NCBI RefSeq assembly: GCF_003545765.1
Contig: NZ_QXIO01000001.1
Span: forward strand, 186,001 to 250,000
Direction of reading: 5' to 3'
Length of the DNA stretch: 64,000 bases
From: Colwellia sp. RSH04
GTDB taxonomy: Bacteria; Pseudomonadota; Gammaproteobacteria; Enterobacterales; Alteromonadaceae
In this document: positions 56,130-64,000 of the stretch, one piece after another
How the letters are laid out: every line of letters starts with the position of its first letter
How positions within the stretch are numbered: the first letter of the stretch is position 1
Notes under the pieces: model-generated
Database searches by the model: none
What the model saw: the letters and a program-made list of their open reading frames with translations, nothing else
Told to the model about the DNA's origin: nothing
Translations under genes and position numbers: made by a program

Positions 56130-56822
56130 CTACTTAACAGAAAGCGCATGAATTTTACCCTTTCTTTGAAAACCATATAACGCTAATAACACGATAAAAG
56201 AAAAAGCAATCATCAAAGCAGATAACGCATGCGCCTGACCATACTCCATTGCTTCAACATGCTCATAAATTTGTACCGAAATAACCTGTGTTTCACCTGG
56301 AATATTACCACCAATCATTAACACCACACCAAATTCACCAACGGTATGGGCAAACCCCAGTATAGCTGCGGTTATAAAACCGGGTTTTGCTAAAGGTAAA
56401 ACGACATTAAAAAAAGTATCCCATGGCCCAGCACGAAGGGTTGCCGCGGCTTCAATGGGTCTTTCCCCCAAGGCTTCAATAGCATTTTGTATGGGTTGAA
56501 CAACAAAAGGCATTGAATAAAAAATTGAGGCAATTACCAGTCCCCAAAAAGTAAAAGGTAAGGTCCCAATTCCTATACTTTGCGTAAACTGACCTACAGC
56601 ACCGTTTGGCCCCATAGCAACCAATAAGTAAAAGCCAATAACCGTCGGTGGTAAAACTAAAGGTAGTGCCACTATTGCGGCAATTGGTCCTTTCCATTTT
56701 GAGGATGTTCTAGCTAACCACCAAGCAATAGGAGTACCTATAAGCAATAACAATAATGTGACAGTGCTCGCTAACTTTATGGTTAACCATATAGCCGCTA
56801 AATCAGCTTGAGAAAAACTCAT
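56130..56822 (-). CDS. modB: Molybdate ABC transporter permease
   Basis: A 230-residue, six-helix permease. The EAA-type motif is EAAATLRAGPWDTFFNVVLPLAKPGF, and PIAWWLARTSSKWKG and LPLVLPPTVIGFYLL are typical of ModB/CysTW-type permeases. It starts 114 bp after modA. Confidence 0.94.
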   Translation of the reverse strand: MSFSQADLAAIWLTIKLASTVTLLLLLIGTPIAWWLARTSSKWKGPIAAIVALPLVLPPTVIGFYLLVAMGPNGAVGQFTQSIGIGTLPFTFWGLVIASIFYSMPFVVQPIQNAIEALGERPIEAAATLRAGPWDTFFNVVLPLAKPGFITAAILGFAHTVGEFGVVLMIGGNIPGETQVISVQIYEHVEAMEYGQAHALSALMIAFSFIVLLALYGFQRKGKIHALSVK

Positions 56823-56936
56823 CGGCTTATGGCTCTGCTAACAAAATAAAGAGTGAAATAGTTAAACATTGCTATTTTTGTGCTCTATTTAGGTCAGTAT
56901 TTAAATCAAAATTTAACATGTTTTTGCTTATTTTTC

Positions 56937-57677
56937 TCAATGTGTGTACCCAAAAGAAGCCATAATTTTTTCAACTTCATTTGTTTTCATAAACGTTAAA
57001 AAGTCATGGGCAGCTTGATTATTCTTTCCACGCTTTAACATAACTACATCTTGTTTAATTGCTTGATAATAAGATTGTGGAACAACCCAACTAGCACCTG
57101 ATGAGATCACGCCATTATTCATCACTTGTGATAAGGCAACAAAGCCTAAATCAGCATTACCTGTGCTGGTAAAGTGATATGCTTGCGCAATATTCTCAGC
57201 AACCACTTGTTGAGAAAGACTTTGCCCTTCTATCGATAATTTAGCCAGCACTTCTTTTGTCGCTCGACCATAAGGTGCCAACTTTGGGTTGGCAACTGCT
57301 AATTTACGATACTGACCTTGCGCTAAGAATGTTGGTGCATCAGTAAATAGATTTTCATTCACCGACCATAGAACTAACGTTCCCAACGCATAGGTAAATC
57401 GACTATTTTCAACGGTTAATTGTGCTTTCTCCAAGGCCATTGGTTTTTCTTGATCAGCAGAAAAAAACAAATGATATGGCGCACCATGACTAATTTGTGC
57501 AAAAAACTTACCTGATGAACCAAAAGACATAACAACATTATGTTCACTGTGTTGCTCAAAGGTTCTCACAATTGCTTTCATTGGCTTAATAAAATTAGAT
57601 GCCACAGCTATATTTAGCTTTTCAGCAGTCGCTAAGAAAGGCATACATGAAAAAAATAAAAAGAGAAAATAACGCAT
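56937..57677 (-). CDS. modA: Molybdate-binding periplasmic protein
   Basis: A 246-residue binding protein from the ATG at 57677. Signal peptide MRYFLFLFFSCMPFLATA, then EKLNIAVASNFIKPM; the pattern SFGSSGKFFAQISHGAPYHLFFSAD is typical of ModA. A longer frame from 57749 lacks support and would shift the signal peptide inward. First gene of modABC. No ModE gene is in the window. Confidence 0.94.
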   Translation of the reverse strand: MRYFLFLFFSCMPFLATAEKLNIAVASNFIKPMKAIVRTFEQHSEHNVVMSFGSSGKFFAQISHGAPYHLFFSADQEKPMALEKAQLTVENSRFTYALGTLVLWSVNENLFTDAPTFLAQGQYRKLAVANPKLAPYGRATKEVLAKLSIEGQSLSQQVVAENIAQAYHFTSTGNADLGFVALSQVMNNGVISSGASWVVPQSYYQAIKQDVVMLKRGKNNQAAHDFLTFMKTNEVEKIMASFGYTH

Positions 57678-57967
57678 AAAGAGATAAAATCTTAAAATGA
57701 TTAAAGATACATGCTGCATTCGAACGTATTTACACCAACAATGACTCACATATAATAAATATCGTTCTATACTAGATTATCACTATAAACAGTACAAGTT
57801 TGAATGAGTTAACCGCTATTGCTATGTACGATATTTACTCTATTTAATCTTACAATAGAGATAGTCTAGACCAGTTGAATAATTTATAAGGCCAGTCGTC
57901 TTGATAAACAGCTTACTAAGCATTAATCTGCGCACTCTTCTTTTCTATTTTTTAATTAGTTAAAGCC

Positions 57968-58834
57968 ATGCCTGCTAGTATTGCCTTGATCATAGCCACA
58001 TTTTTGTGGGGTAGCTCATTTATTGCATTAAAATATGCCATTAATATTTATGATCCTGCGTTTGTTATTTTTTTCAGGATGCTAATCACCCTTTTACTCT
58101 GCCTTATGTTATGGCCTTGGGTGAAAAAGTTTACTTACCAACAAGGTGACTGGAAATATTTACTCAGCATGTCTATCGCCGAACCCTGCTTATATTACTT
58201 ATTTGAAGGTAATGCGATGAAATATACTTCAGCTTCTCAAGCAGGCGTTTTAGTCTCTTGCTTTCCTTTGCTGGTAGCTGTTGTCGCTTATTTTATGCTT
58301 AAAGAAAAAGTGACTAAACAATTAGCTATTGGTTTTAGTTTTTGTATCGGTGGTGGCGTTTTATTAACAATCGTGTCAGAAAGCTCAAATCATGCATCTA
58401 ACCCAGCTCTTGGTAATTTCCTTGAATTTTTAGCCATGATTTGTGCAGCCTATTATGCAGTTAGTGTAAAGAAATTATCTACACGATATTCACCATTAGC
58501 TTTGATTACTTTACAAGGGCTTGCCGGGTCGATATTTTTTGCACCATTTTTATTGTTCATCGATATTCCTACAACACATGACATGGCTGCATTAGCAGGC
58601 ATTATTTATCTTGGCGCTTTTGTTACCATAGGCGCCTATGGCATGTATAACTATGCAATCACTAAAGTATCGGTATTAACAGCTGCTGCTTTTACCAATT
58701 TAATCCCTATCTTTACCCTATTCCTTTCTGCCCTAATCCTCGGTGAAAGTCTTGACGTAATGCAATGGTTCTGTATTTCACTTGTCTTTATTGGCGTTTA
58801 TATTAGCCAAAAAAGAACACGAAAAGGACTATAA
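57968..58834 (+). CDS. DMT/EamA-family transporter
   Basis: A 288-residue protein with ten membrane helices in two EamA repeats (LIIATFLWGSSFIALKYAIN and the second ALGNFLEFLAMICAAYYAVSVKKLS). These drug/metabolite transporters export amino acids, metabolites or drugs; the substrate is unknown. It stands divergent from modA with no clear operon partner. Confidence 0.88.
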   Translation: MPASIALIIATFLWGSSFIALKYAINIYDPAFVIFFRMLITLLLCLMLWPWVKKFTYQQGDWKYLLSMSIAEPCLYYLFEGNAMKYTSASQAGVLVSCFPLLVAVVAYFMLKEKVTKQLAIGFSFCIGGGVLLTIVSESSNHASNPALGNFLEFLAMICAAYYAVSVKKLSTRYSPLALITLQGLAGSIFFAPFLLFIDIPTTHDMAALAGIIYLGAFVTIGAYGMYNYAITKVSVLTAAAFTNLIPIFTLFLSALILGESLDVMQWFCISLVFIGVYISQKRTRKGL

Positions 58835-59053
58835 CTTTCAGCAACAAACGCTAAAGTGTCTATCTTCAATTATAAATCACCTTTAGTTATAACTTATGCC
58901 TTGTTATAATCACCTTGTCAAAAAATAACCAATAATTTATTACCCTCTTTAGCTTATGCAATGCTAAAACAACTTATTTGCTCTTTTTAAGTAACCTATC
59001 ATTGGGCATATATAAACGTAATAACTTAGTTAATAATCAACGAGACACGCCTA

Positions 59054-60346
59054 ATGTTAGAAAAAGTTTTTAAGTTAACAGAACACAAAACCAGCGTTAA
59101 AAAGGAAGTTATTGCTGGGGTTACTACCTTCTTAACCATGGCCTACATTATTTTTGTTAACCCTGCAATGCTTGCAGATGCAGGTATGGATAATGGTGCT
59201 GTATTTGTAGCCACTTGTATCGCTGCCGCAATTGGCTGTTTTATCATGGGGTTTGTTGCGAACTACCCAATCGCTTTAGCGCCTGGAATGGGTCTCAACG
59301 CATTTTTCACCTACACCGTTGTACTTGATATGGGTTACAGTTGGCAAATAGCTTTAGGTGGCGTATTCATTTCAGGTATTGTCTTTATTCTACTCAGTTT
59401 ATTCAGTATTAGAGAATGGATAATAAATAGCATACCGCATGCGCTTCGTTCAGGTATTGCCGCGGGTATTGGGTTATTTTTAGCCTTAATTGCACTAAAA
59501 AATGCAGGTATTGTCGTTGATAGCCCAGCAACATTAGTGACATTAGGTGACATTACCGCTATAGAACCCATTTTAGCCGCAATCGGTCTATTTGTTATTG
59601 TAGGCCTAGCCAATAAAGGCATAAACGGTTCGGTAATGCTCTCTATTATAATTATAACGGCCTTGGCGCTCTTACTTGGCAAAGTAGAATATCAAGGTAT
59701 TGTCTCGATGCCGCCATCTGTTGTGCCTACTTTTATGCAACTAGATATTGCTGGTGCGCTCGAGGTGGGTATGTTAAGTGTTATTTTTGCCTTTCTTTTC
59801 GTTGATCTATTTGATACCTCAGGAACACTCATTGCTGTTGCCCAACGAGGTAAATTGCTAGCTAAAGATGGAACTTTTCCGCGCTTAGGAAAGGCATTAT
59901 TAGCCGACTCAACAGCAACCGTTGCAGGAAGCATGTTAGGCACTTCTACGACAACAAGTTATGTAGAAAGTACTGCAGGAGTTGCAGCAGGGGGTCGTAC
60001 AGGCTTAACAGCGGTAGTTGTTGGTATTTTATTTTTATTAGCGCTTTTATTTTCACCGTTAGCGGCTATGGTACCGGCCTATGCAACAGCAGGTCCTTTG
60101 TTTTATGTTGCGGTATTAATGATGTCGGGGCTTGTTAATATCGATTGGGATGATTTACTTGATGCAGTCCCTGTCGCAATTATCTGTATCACCATGCCAT
60201 TAACTTTTTCCATTGCACACGGTATTGCTTTTGGCTTTATCAGCTATGTTGCTGTACGCTTATTTAGTGGCAAGATAAAAACCTTAAATATCAGCGTGGT
60301 CATTCTGGCCTTATTGTTTATCGGCAAATTTGCCTTTTATGGATAA
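59054..60346 (+). CDS. NCS2/AzgA-type purine permease
   Basis: A 430-residue, about 12-helix permease. Family text: VIAGVTTFLTMAYIIFVNP, NYPIALAPGMGLNAFFTYTV, DLFDTSGTLIAVA, TTSYVESTAGVAAGGRTGLTAVV. AzgA-type members carry hypoxanthine, guanine or adenine. Its stop is followed 5 bp later by the Tsx-like porin gene, so they form a purine/nucleoside uptake pair. Confidence 0.9.
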   Translation: MLEKVFKLTEHKTSVKKEVIAGVTTFLTMAYIIFVNPAMLADAGMDNGAVFVATCIAAAIGCFIMGFVANYPIALAPGMGLNAFFTYTVVLDMGYSWQIALGGVFISGIVFILLSLFSIREWIINSIPHALRSGIAAGIGLFLALIALKNAGIVVDSPATLVTLGDITAIEPILAAIGLFVIVGLANKGINGSVMLSIIIITALALLLGKVEYQGIVSMPPSVVPTFMQLDIAGALEVGMLSVIFAFLFVDLFDTSGTLIAVAQRGKLLAKDGTFPRLGKALLADSTATVAGSMLGTSTTTSYVESTAGVAAGGRTGLTAVVVGILFLLALLFSPLAAMVPAYATAGPLFYVAVLMMSGLVNIDWDDLLDAVPVAIICITMPLTFSIAHGIAFGFISYVAVRLFSGKIKTLNISVVILALLFIGKFAFYG

Positions 60347-60351
60347 ATGAC

Positions 60352-61119
60352 ATGATTAAAAAAAATATTATTCAACTGTTACCATTCACCCTACTGTGCT
60401 CTACAGCGATAGCACATGCTGAAACTTATTGGAGTGATAATAGTTTATCTTACTTGAAGAACTTACAAGATTTTCAAGTACTAACCAACGATGACATCAA
60501 CGTGTTAACTTTTGAGCATGTCTCAGGTCATAACTGGGGTGATGTATTTTTCTTTGTTGATAGAGTTAACGGTAAAGCAGATCAAAACAACCCTGAGCAC
60601 AAAGAAACCTATAGCGAGTTTTCTCCAAGATTAAGTTTAAGCTATGTTACTGATAACGACTTAACGTTTGGTTTAATCAAAGATGTTTATCTTGCCGGCA
60701 CCTATGAATACTCTAGCGGTAAATCAGGCGATTTTGGTTTTGGCTTTGATAACTATTTATTCGGTGTTGGTGCATCATGGAAGCTTTTTGAAAAAGGCTT
60801 TTTTAATACCAATATTTATTATGCTAATAATGAAAAAATAGATAACGATCAACAGCTCACCGTCTCTTGGGGCTATCCAATGGAGTTTGGAAAACACCAT
60901 GTTATGTTTGACGGATATTTTGATTGGTCAACCTCTGCTGATGATCATGAAGCAGACTTTCACTTCAACCCTCAACTTAAACTGGATGTTGGTAACTATT
61001 TTGGTAACCCAAAGAAGTTAGAAGTCGGTATTGAATATAGTTTTTGGCACAATAAATACGGCATTTCTGGACTCGACAATGAAAGTACGGTGAGCTTCTT
61101 AATTAAAGCGCACTTGTAG
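60352..61119 (+). CDS. Tsx-like nucleoside channel, outer membrane
   Basis: A 255-residue outer-membrane protein with a signal peptide (IIQLLPFTLLCSTAIAHA) and 12 predicted beta strands, similar to the nucleoside-specific channel Tsx family: YWSDNSLSYLKN, FEHVSGHNWGDVFFFVDRV and KLEVGIEYSFWHNKYGI. It would pass nucleosides to the permease encoded just upstream. The start ATG is 5 bp after the permease stop. Substrate specificity is inferred from family and context. Confidence 0.85.
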   Translation: MIKKNIIQLLPFTLLCSTAIAHAETYWSDNSLSYLKNLQDFQVLTNDDINVLTFEHVSGHNWGDVFFFVDRVNGKADQNNPEHKETYSEFSPRLSLSYVTDNDLTFGLIKDVYLAGTYEYSSGKSGDFGFGFDNYLFGVGASWKLFEKGFFNTNIYYANNEKIDNDQQLTVSWGYPMEFGKHHVMFDGYFDWSTSADDHEADFHFNPQLKLDVGNYFGNPKKLEVGIEYSFWHNKYGISGLDNESTVSFLIKAHL

Positions 61120-61128
61120 CAAACAATC

Positions 61129-61150
61129 AGGTGCTTATTTTTAAGCACCT
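61129..61150 (+). terminator. Hairpin after the Tsx-like gene
   Basis: Perfect 9-bp stem AGGTGCTTA / TAAGCACCT with a 4-base T loop, 10 bp after the stop. The following T-run is missing, so termination may be partial. Confidence 0.55.
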
Positions 61151-61288
61151 TGCTCACCCCTTGAAAAATACATATAAACTATTTTTCTCAAGCCAATTTA
61201 GCCACCCCTCAATGCATAATGTATACATAGATTTTTTGTAATGTTAAAATACTAACTACACATACACCCTTCATCACAAAGTTTTTTT

Positions 61289-62512
61289 ATGGATTCTATT
61301 AATTCTATTGCAATTGAATATGTCAAATTGTCATTAGCCATTGGGCAACACTGTCCTAATTATGTCGACGCATATTATGGTCCTAAACAATGGCAAGATG
61401 AGGTAAGCAAACACCCTTTACCTCAACTGAGTAGTCAGGCTATCGCGTTAATTTCTGATGCTGAGTCAATAGGTAAATTACCCGACGATAATAATCAAAT
61501 TAGGTTAGATTACTTAAAAAAACACCTCTATGCCTGTAAAGTTTATATCGATATTTTAATGGGCAATACGCTTGATTTTTATAGTGAGTGTGAAGCGTTA
61601 TACGATGCAAAACCGCCAAAATATGATGAACCACACTTTGACAAAATTCTTACAGAATTAGATGCACTAGTGCCGGGTTCTGGAGATCTTGCAACGAGAT
61701 TCGTTAATTACAGACAGAGCTTTGTTATTCACAAAGATAAATTAAATGCCGTTTTTGATGCCGCGATCACTGAAGCTCGCAATAGAACATTGCAGTATAT
61801 TTCTTTGCCTGAAAATGAAAACTTCAATGTTGAGCTTGTTCAAGACCAAGTGTGGACAGCCTATAACTGGTTTAAAGGGAATAGCTATAGCCTAATACAA
61901 TTAAATACTGACATTAATATATACATTGAGCGCGCTATTGATTTAGCTGCTCATGAGGGGTACCCAGGTCACCATGTCTTTAACGCTTTGATGGAAAAGC
62001 ATCTTGTCATCGAACGCGACTGGGTGGAGTATTCTATTTATAATTTATTTGGTCCAACCTCATTACTCGCTGAAGGTAGTGCCAACTATGGCATTGAGGT
62101 TGCTTTTCCTTGGGAAGAACGCATCGCTTTCGAACGTGATGTATTATTTCCTATTGCTGGAATAGATCCTAACGAAAGTGAACTTTATTATAAAGTGCTC
62201 AAACTCATGTCGAAATTAGCTTACGCCGACAATATGGTCGCACAACGCTATTGTGATAAAAAAATAGCAGACAACCAAGCTATTGAATTATTGATGAAGT
62301 ACACCTTATGTACCAAAGAAAGAGCAACACAACGCTTAAGTTTTTATCAGCAGAACCGCTCATATGTTATCACCTATAATTTCGGTCAAGATTTAGTGCA
62401 TGAGTATTTAACCAGTAAAATTTCTTCGGGATCAGCTCAGGAGTTATGGCACGAATTCACTGCGTTACTAGCAAGGCCGAAAACTGCCTCAATGATGCAA
62501 GCAGAGCTTTAA
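61289..62512 (+). CDS. DUF885-family metallopeptidase-like protein
   Basis: A 407-residue protein. The metal-site signature LAAHEGYPGHHVFNAL (HExxGHH type) is followed by a downstream EGSANYGIEV, the arrangement seen in DUF885 proteins, which are peptidase-like. The N-terminal part is helical. No signal peptide is visible, so it is likely cytoplasmic. Its activity and substrate are not established. ATGTATACAT, a palindrome, is found 61 bp upstream. Confidence 0.78.
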   Translation: MDSINSIAIEYVKLSLAIGQHCPNYVDAYYGPKQWQDEVSKHPLPQLSSQAIALISDAESIGKLPDDNNQIRLDYLKKHLYACKVYIDILMGNTLDFYSECEALYDAKPPKYDEPHFDKILTELDALVPGSGDLATRFVNYRQSFVIHKDKLNAVFDAAITEARNRTLQYISLPENENFNVELVQDQVWTAYNWFKGNSYSLIQLNTDINIYIERAIDLAAHEGYPGHHVFNALMEKHLVIERDWVEYSIYNLFGPTSLLAEGSANYGIEVAFPWEERIAFERDVLFPIAGIDPNESELYYKVLKLMSKLAYADNMVAQRYCDKKIADNQAIELLMKYTLCTKERATQRLSFYQQNRSYVITYNFGQDLVHEYLTSKISSGSAQELWHEFTALLARPKTASMMQAEL

Positions 62513-62660
62513 AAGCGAGCTAATTCTGCTTAACATCAGCTTGGGATTAAGCCCGTTTGACACTCTTGAATTGTGGTTATAGCAAACTCACTAGTTGCTA
62601 TTATTATTCCAAGATGAGATCACTTATTTAAATCTATTCGACTAGCCTAAAACTATAAAC

Positions 62661-62687
62661 AAAAACCAGCTATATCAGCTGGTTTTT
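62661..62687. terminator. Terminator of the chemotaxis receptor gene
   Basis: Stem AAAAACCAGCT / AGCTGGTTTTT with a 5-base loop, 24 bp beyond the receptor stop, with T on both outer sides, so it could also end the DUF885 transcript. Confidence 0.85.
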
Positions 62688-62710
62688 ACTTTATTAACAT
62701 ATAAAATTAA

Positions 62711-64000
62711 CTATATTTTAAAGCGCCCTACCAACTCTTTAAGCCTATTGGTTTTATTTTCTAATGCAGTACTTATCATCATTAAACTTTGTGCTTCATC
62801 ACTCGTGTCGGTTCCTAATTGATTTACCTGCTGCATCATATCGTGAATATTTTGCGCAACATTATCTTGCTCACTGGTAATATTCACAATTTCTTGCATA
62901 TCATCACGGTTTGTTTCAACAACTGAAGCAATCTCTGCTAATTGTGTATGAACAATTTTACTATTATCCATATATAAGTTAACTTGCTCACGCGTACTAC
63001 TCATTCTTTCTTCAGCTGCATGAGCTTTCGCCTGTAAGTCCTCAATATTTTGTTGAATGCTCGTGGTAGACTCTTGTGTGCGTTGAGCCAACTGCCTTAC
63101 TTCATCAGCAACAACGGCAAAACCTCTACCATGTTCACCAGCACGTGCAGATTCTATTGCCGCGTTTAAGGCTAATAAATTAGTTTGGTCGGCAATATTT
63201 TTAATAACTACCATCACTTCACCAATAGATTGACTGCTTACTCTTAGCTCTTCAATAGTATGTACTGCATTATCAAAGTTATCATTTAGTTTTACTAAGC
63301 CCCCCATAGAACTTGCAAGTACATCTTGTCCTTTTTTAGAGGTTTGACTAGCAACATGGGCTGTTTCTCGCGCTGTTGAAATACGCTCTTTTATCGTATG
63401 AGCATTTTCTGCCATAGTTGACACTGTATCTGTAGCTAAATGAAGTTCTTTCTCTGCGTCACTTGTTTTACTGACAGTTATCTCACTTACTTTAGCAACT
63501 TTAATGGTAGTGTCCCTTAACTCATCACTGGTTTGTTGTACACGAGAAACAATTTTTTGAATTTGCTCAATAAACCGATTAAACGCATCAGATAGCTGAC
63601 CAACTTCATCATCGCTTTTAATTTTTATTCGTTGTGACAAATCACCAGCGCCACCAGCAATTTCAACTAACGCTTGCTTTACTGACATTAGTGGCTGTAA
63701 TAAGCGAGAAGTCGAGAACCATAAGACAAAAAGCGTAATTAATAAAATACCTAAACTAATAAATACTGCCGATATAATTGCTTGGTTTACTGGCGCATCA
63801 ATGTAACTTTGCGGCACCATAACAGCAAGTTTCCATTTTAGGTTTAATTTTTCAACGACAACATCGCGAAATTGAACATGGTATTGTTCATTATTCCATA
63901 TTACCTTGGCTATCCCCTTTGTATTACTGAGCATTTGATTACTTAAATTAGAAAATCCTTCATGAAGAGCGTTGTCTTCTAAGTTAGATAACTGAATATT
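62711..64000 (-). CDS. Methyl-accepting chemotaxis protein, C-terminal part
   Basis: The frame is open to the right edge of the window, so the N-terminus is missing; 429 codons are visible. The order is the end of a periplasmic sensor (dCache-like, ...[17 protein letters not shown]), a membrane helix ([19 protein letters not shown]), a HAMP domain and a long signalling coiled coil with the hairpin [33 protein letters not shown]. The ATG at 63934 is internal and not the true start. The ligand cannot be judged. Confidence 0.93.
   Translation of the reverse strand, partial: NIQLSNLEDNALHEGFSNLSNQMLSNTKGIAKVIWNNEQYHVQFRDVVVEKLNLKWKLAVMVPQSYIDAPVNQAIISAVFISLGILLITLFVLWFSTSRLLQPLMSVKQALVEIAGGAGDLSQRIKIKSDDEVGQLSDAFNRFIEQIQKIVSRVQQTSDELRDTTIKVAKVSEITVSKTSDAEKELHLATDTVSTMAENAHTIKERISTARETAHVASQTSKKGQDVLASSMGGLVKLNDNFDNAVHTIEELRVSSQSIGEVMVVIKNIADQTNLLALNAAIESARAGEHGRGFAVVADEVRQLAQRTQESTTSIQQNIEDLQAKAHAAEERMSSTREQVNLYMDNSKIVHTQLAEIASVVETNRDDMQEIVNITSEQDNVAQNIHDMMQQVNQLGTDTSDEAQSLMMISTALENKTNRLKELVGRFKI

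Noticed and set aside
57678-57967. ModE operator or Moco riboswitch before modA
   Set aside because: The TATA-like stretch near 57750 is AT-rich but lacks convincing dyad symmetry, and no conserved RNA core is seen.
58835-59053. Possible purine riboswitch before the NCS2 permease
   Set aside because: No three-way-junction core or loop-loop pairs are visible.

Overview
The window looks like chromosomal DNA of an AT-rich marine gammaproteobacterium of the order Alteromonadales, most likely Colwellia or a close relative. This is inferred from gene content: a TonB/MFS/LacI-type N-acetylglucosamine (GlcNAc) system with a tryptophan-halogenase-like protein and SapC, divergent ccm operons, a TIGR02922-like small protein, and an M9 collagenase with thrombospondin type-3 repeats. 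I see no rRNA, tRNA, CRISPR array, phage or complete insertion sequence. Only short, non-autonomous inverted-repeat elements are visible.

Layout. (1) 1-5.9 kb, all minus strand: a type I secretion exporter (ABC protein and membrane fusion protein), followed by a tandemly duplicated pair of lipoprotein plus lipase-like protein. The first lipase-like copy is cut to its N-terminus; the second runs off the left edge. (2) 6.1-12.1 kb, minus: csrA, alaS, recX, dinB and hemH. A near-consensus LexA box stands in front of dinB-recX. (3) 12.1-19.9 kb: cytochrome c maturation, split into ccmFGHI (minus) and ccmABCDE (plus) around one shared control region. (4) 20-36.3 kb: a GlcNAc/chitin-oligomer utilisation region with nagP, nagA, nagK, a GH20 hexosaminidase lipoprotein, SapC, a halogenase-like flavoprotein, a TonB receptor, pgi and a LacI-type regulator. 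nagB lies apart at 46.9 kb. One 14-bp palindrome, TGACARCGYTGTCA, occurs six times, in front of nagK, hex/sapC, the receptor (twice), pgi/nagR and nagB. This ties the scattered genes into one probable NagR regulon.

(5) 36.3-46.3 kb: a hidden 57-residue membrane protein, rraB, plsC, a small outer-membrane-like protein, an orphan OmpR-type regulator, an Fbp-type iron(III) ABC importer behind a perfect 7-1-7 Fur box, a TauE-family permease with a YcxB-like partner, and an HDOD-GAF protein. (6) 48-64 kb: a Pro/His-rich anchored protein, the large secreted collagenase, a Csp1-like Tat-exported copper-storage protein, a FetB-like permease without an adjacent ATPase, modABC, a DMT exporter, a purine permease with a Tsx-like porin, a DUF885 metalloprotein, and the C-terminal part of a chemotaxis receptor.

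How the genes work together. The GlcNAc section reads as a full route: outer-membrane uptake, hydrolysis by the surface hexosaminidase, inner-membrane import by NagP, phosphorylation by NagK, deacetylation by NagA, deamination by NagB, then entry into central metabolism with Pgi. The collagenase adds protein degradation, and the Fur- and molybdate-type importers supply metals. The most unusual items are the mosaic lipase/lipoprotein duplication beside the type I exporter, a small transposon-like element sitting exactly in the nagP stop codon, a 48-bp dyad centred on the nagB operator, and three VHL-beta-like repeats in the collagenase.
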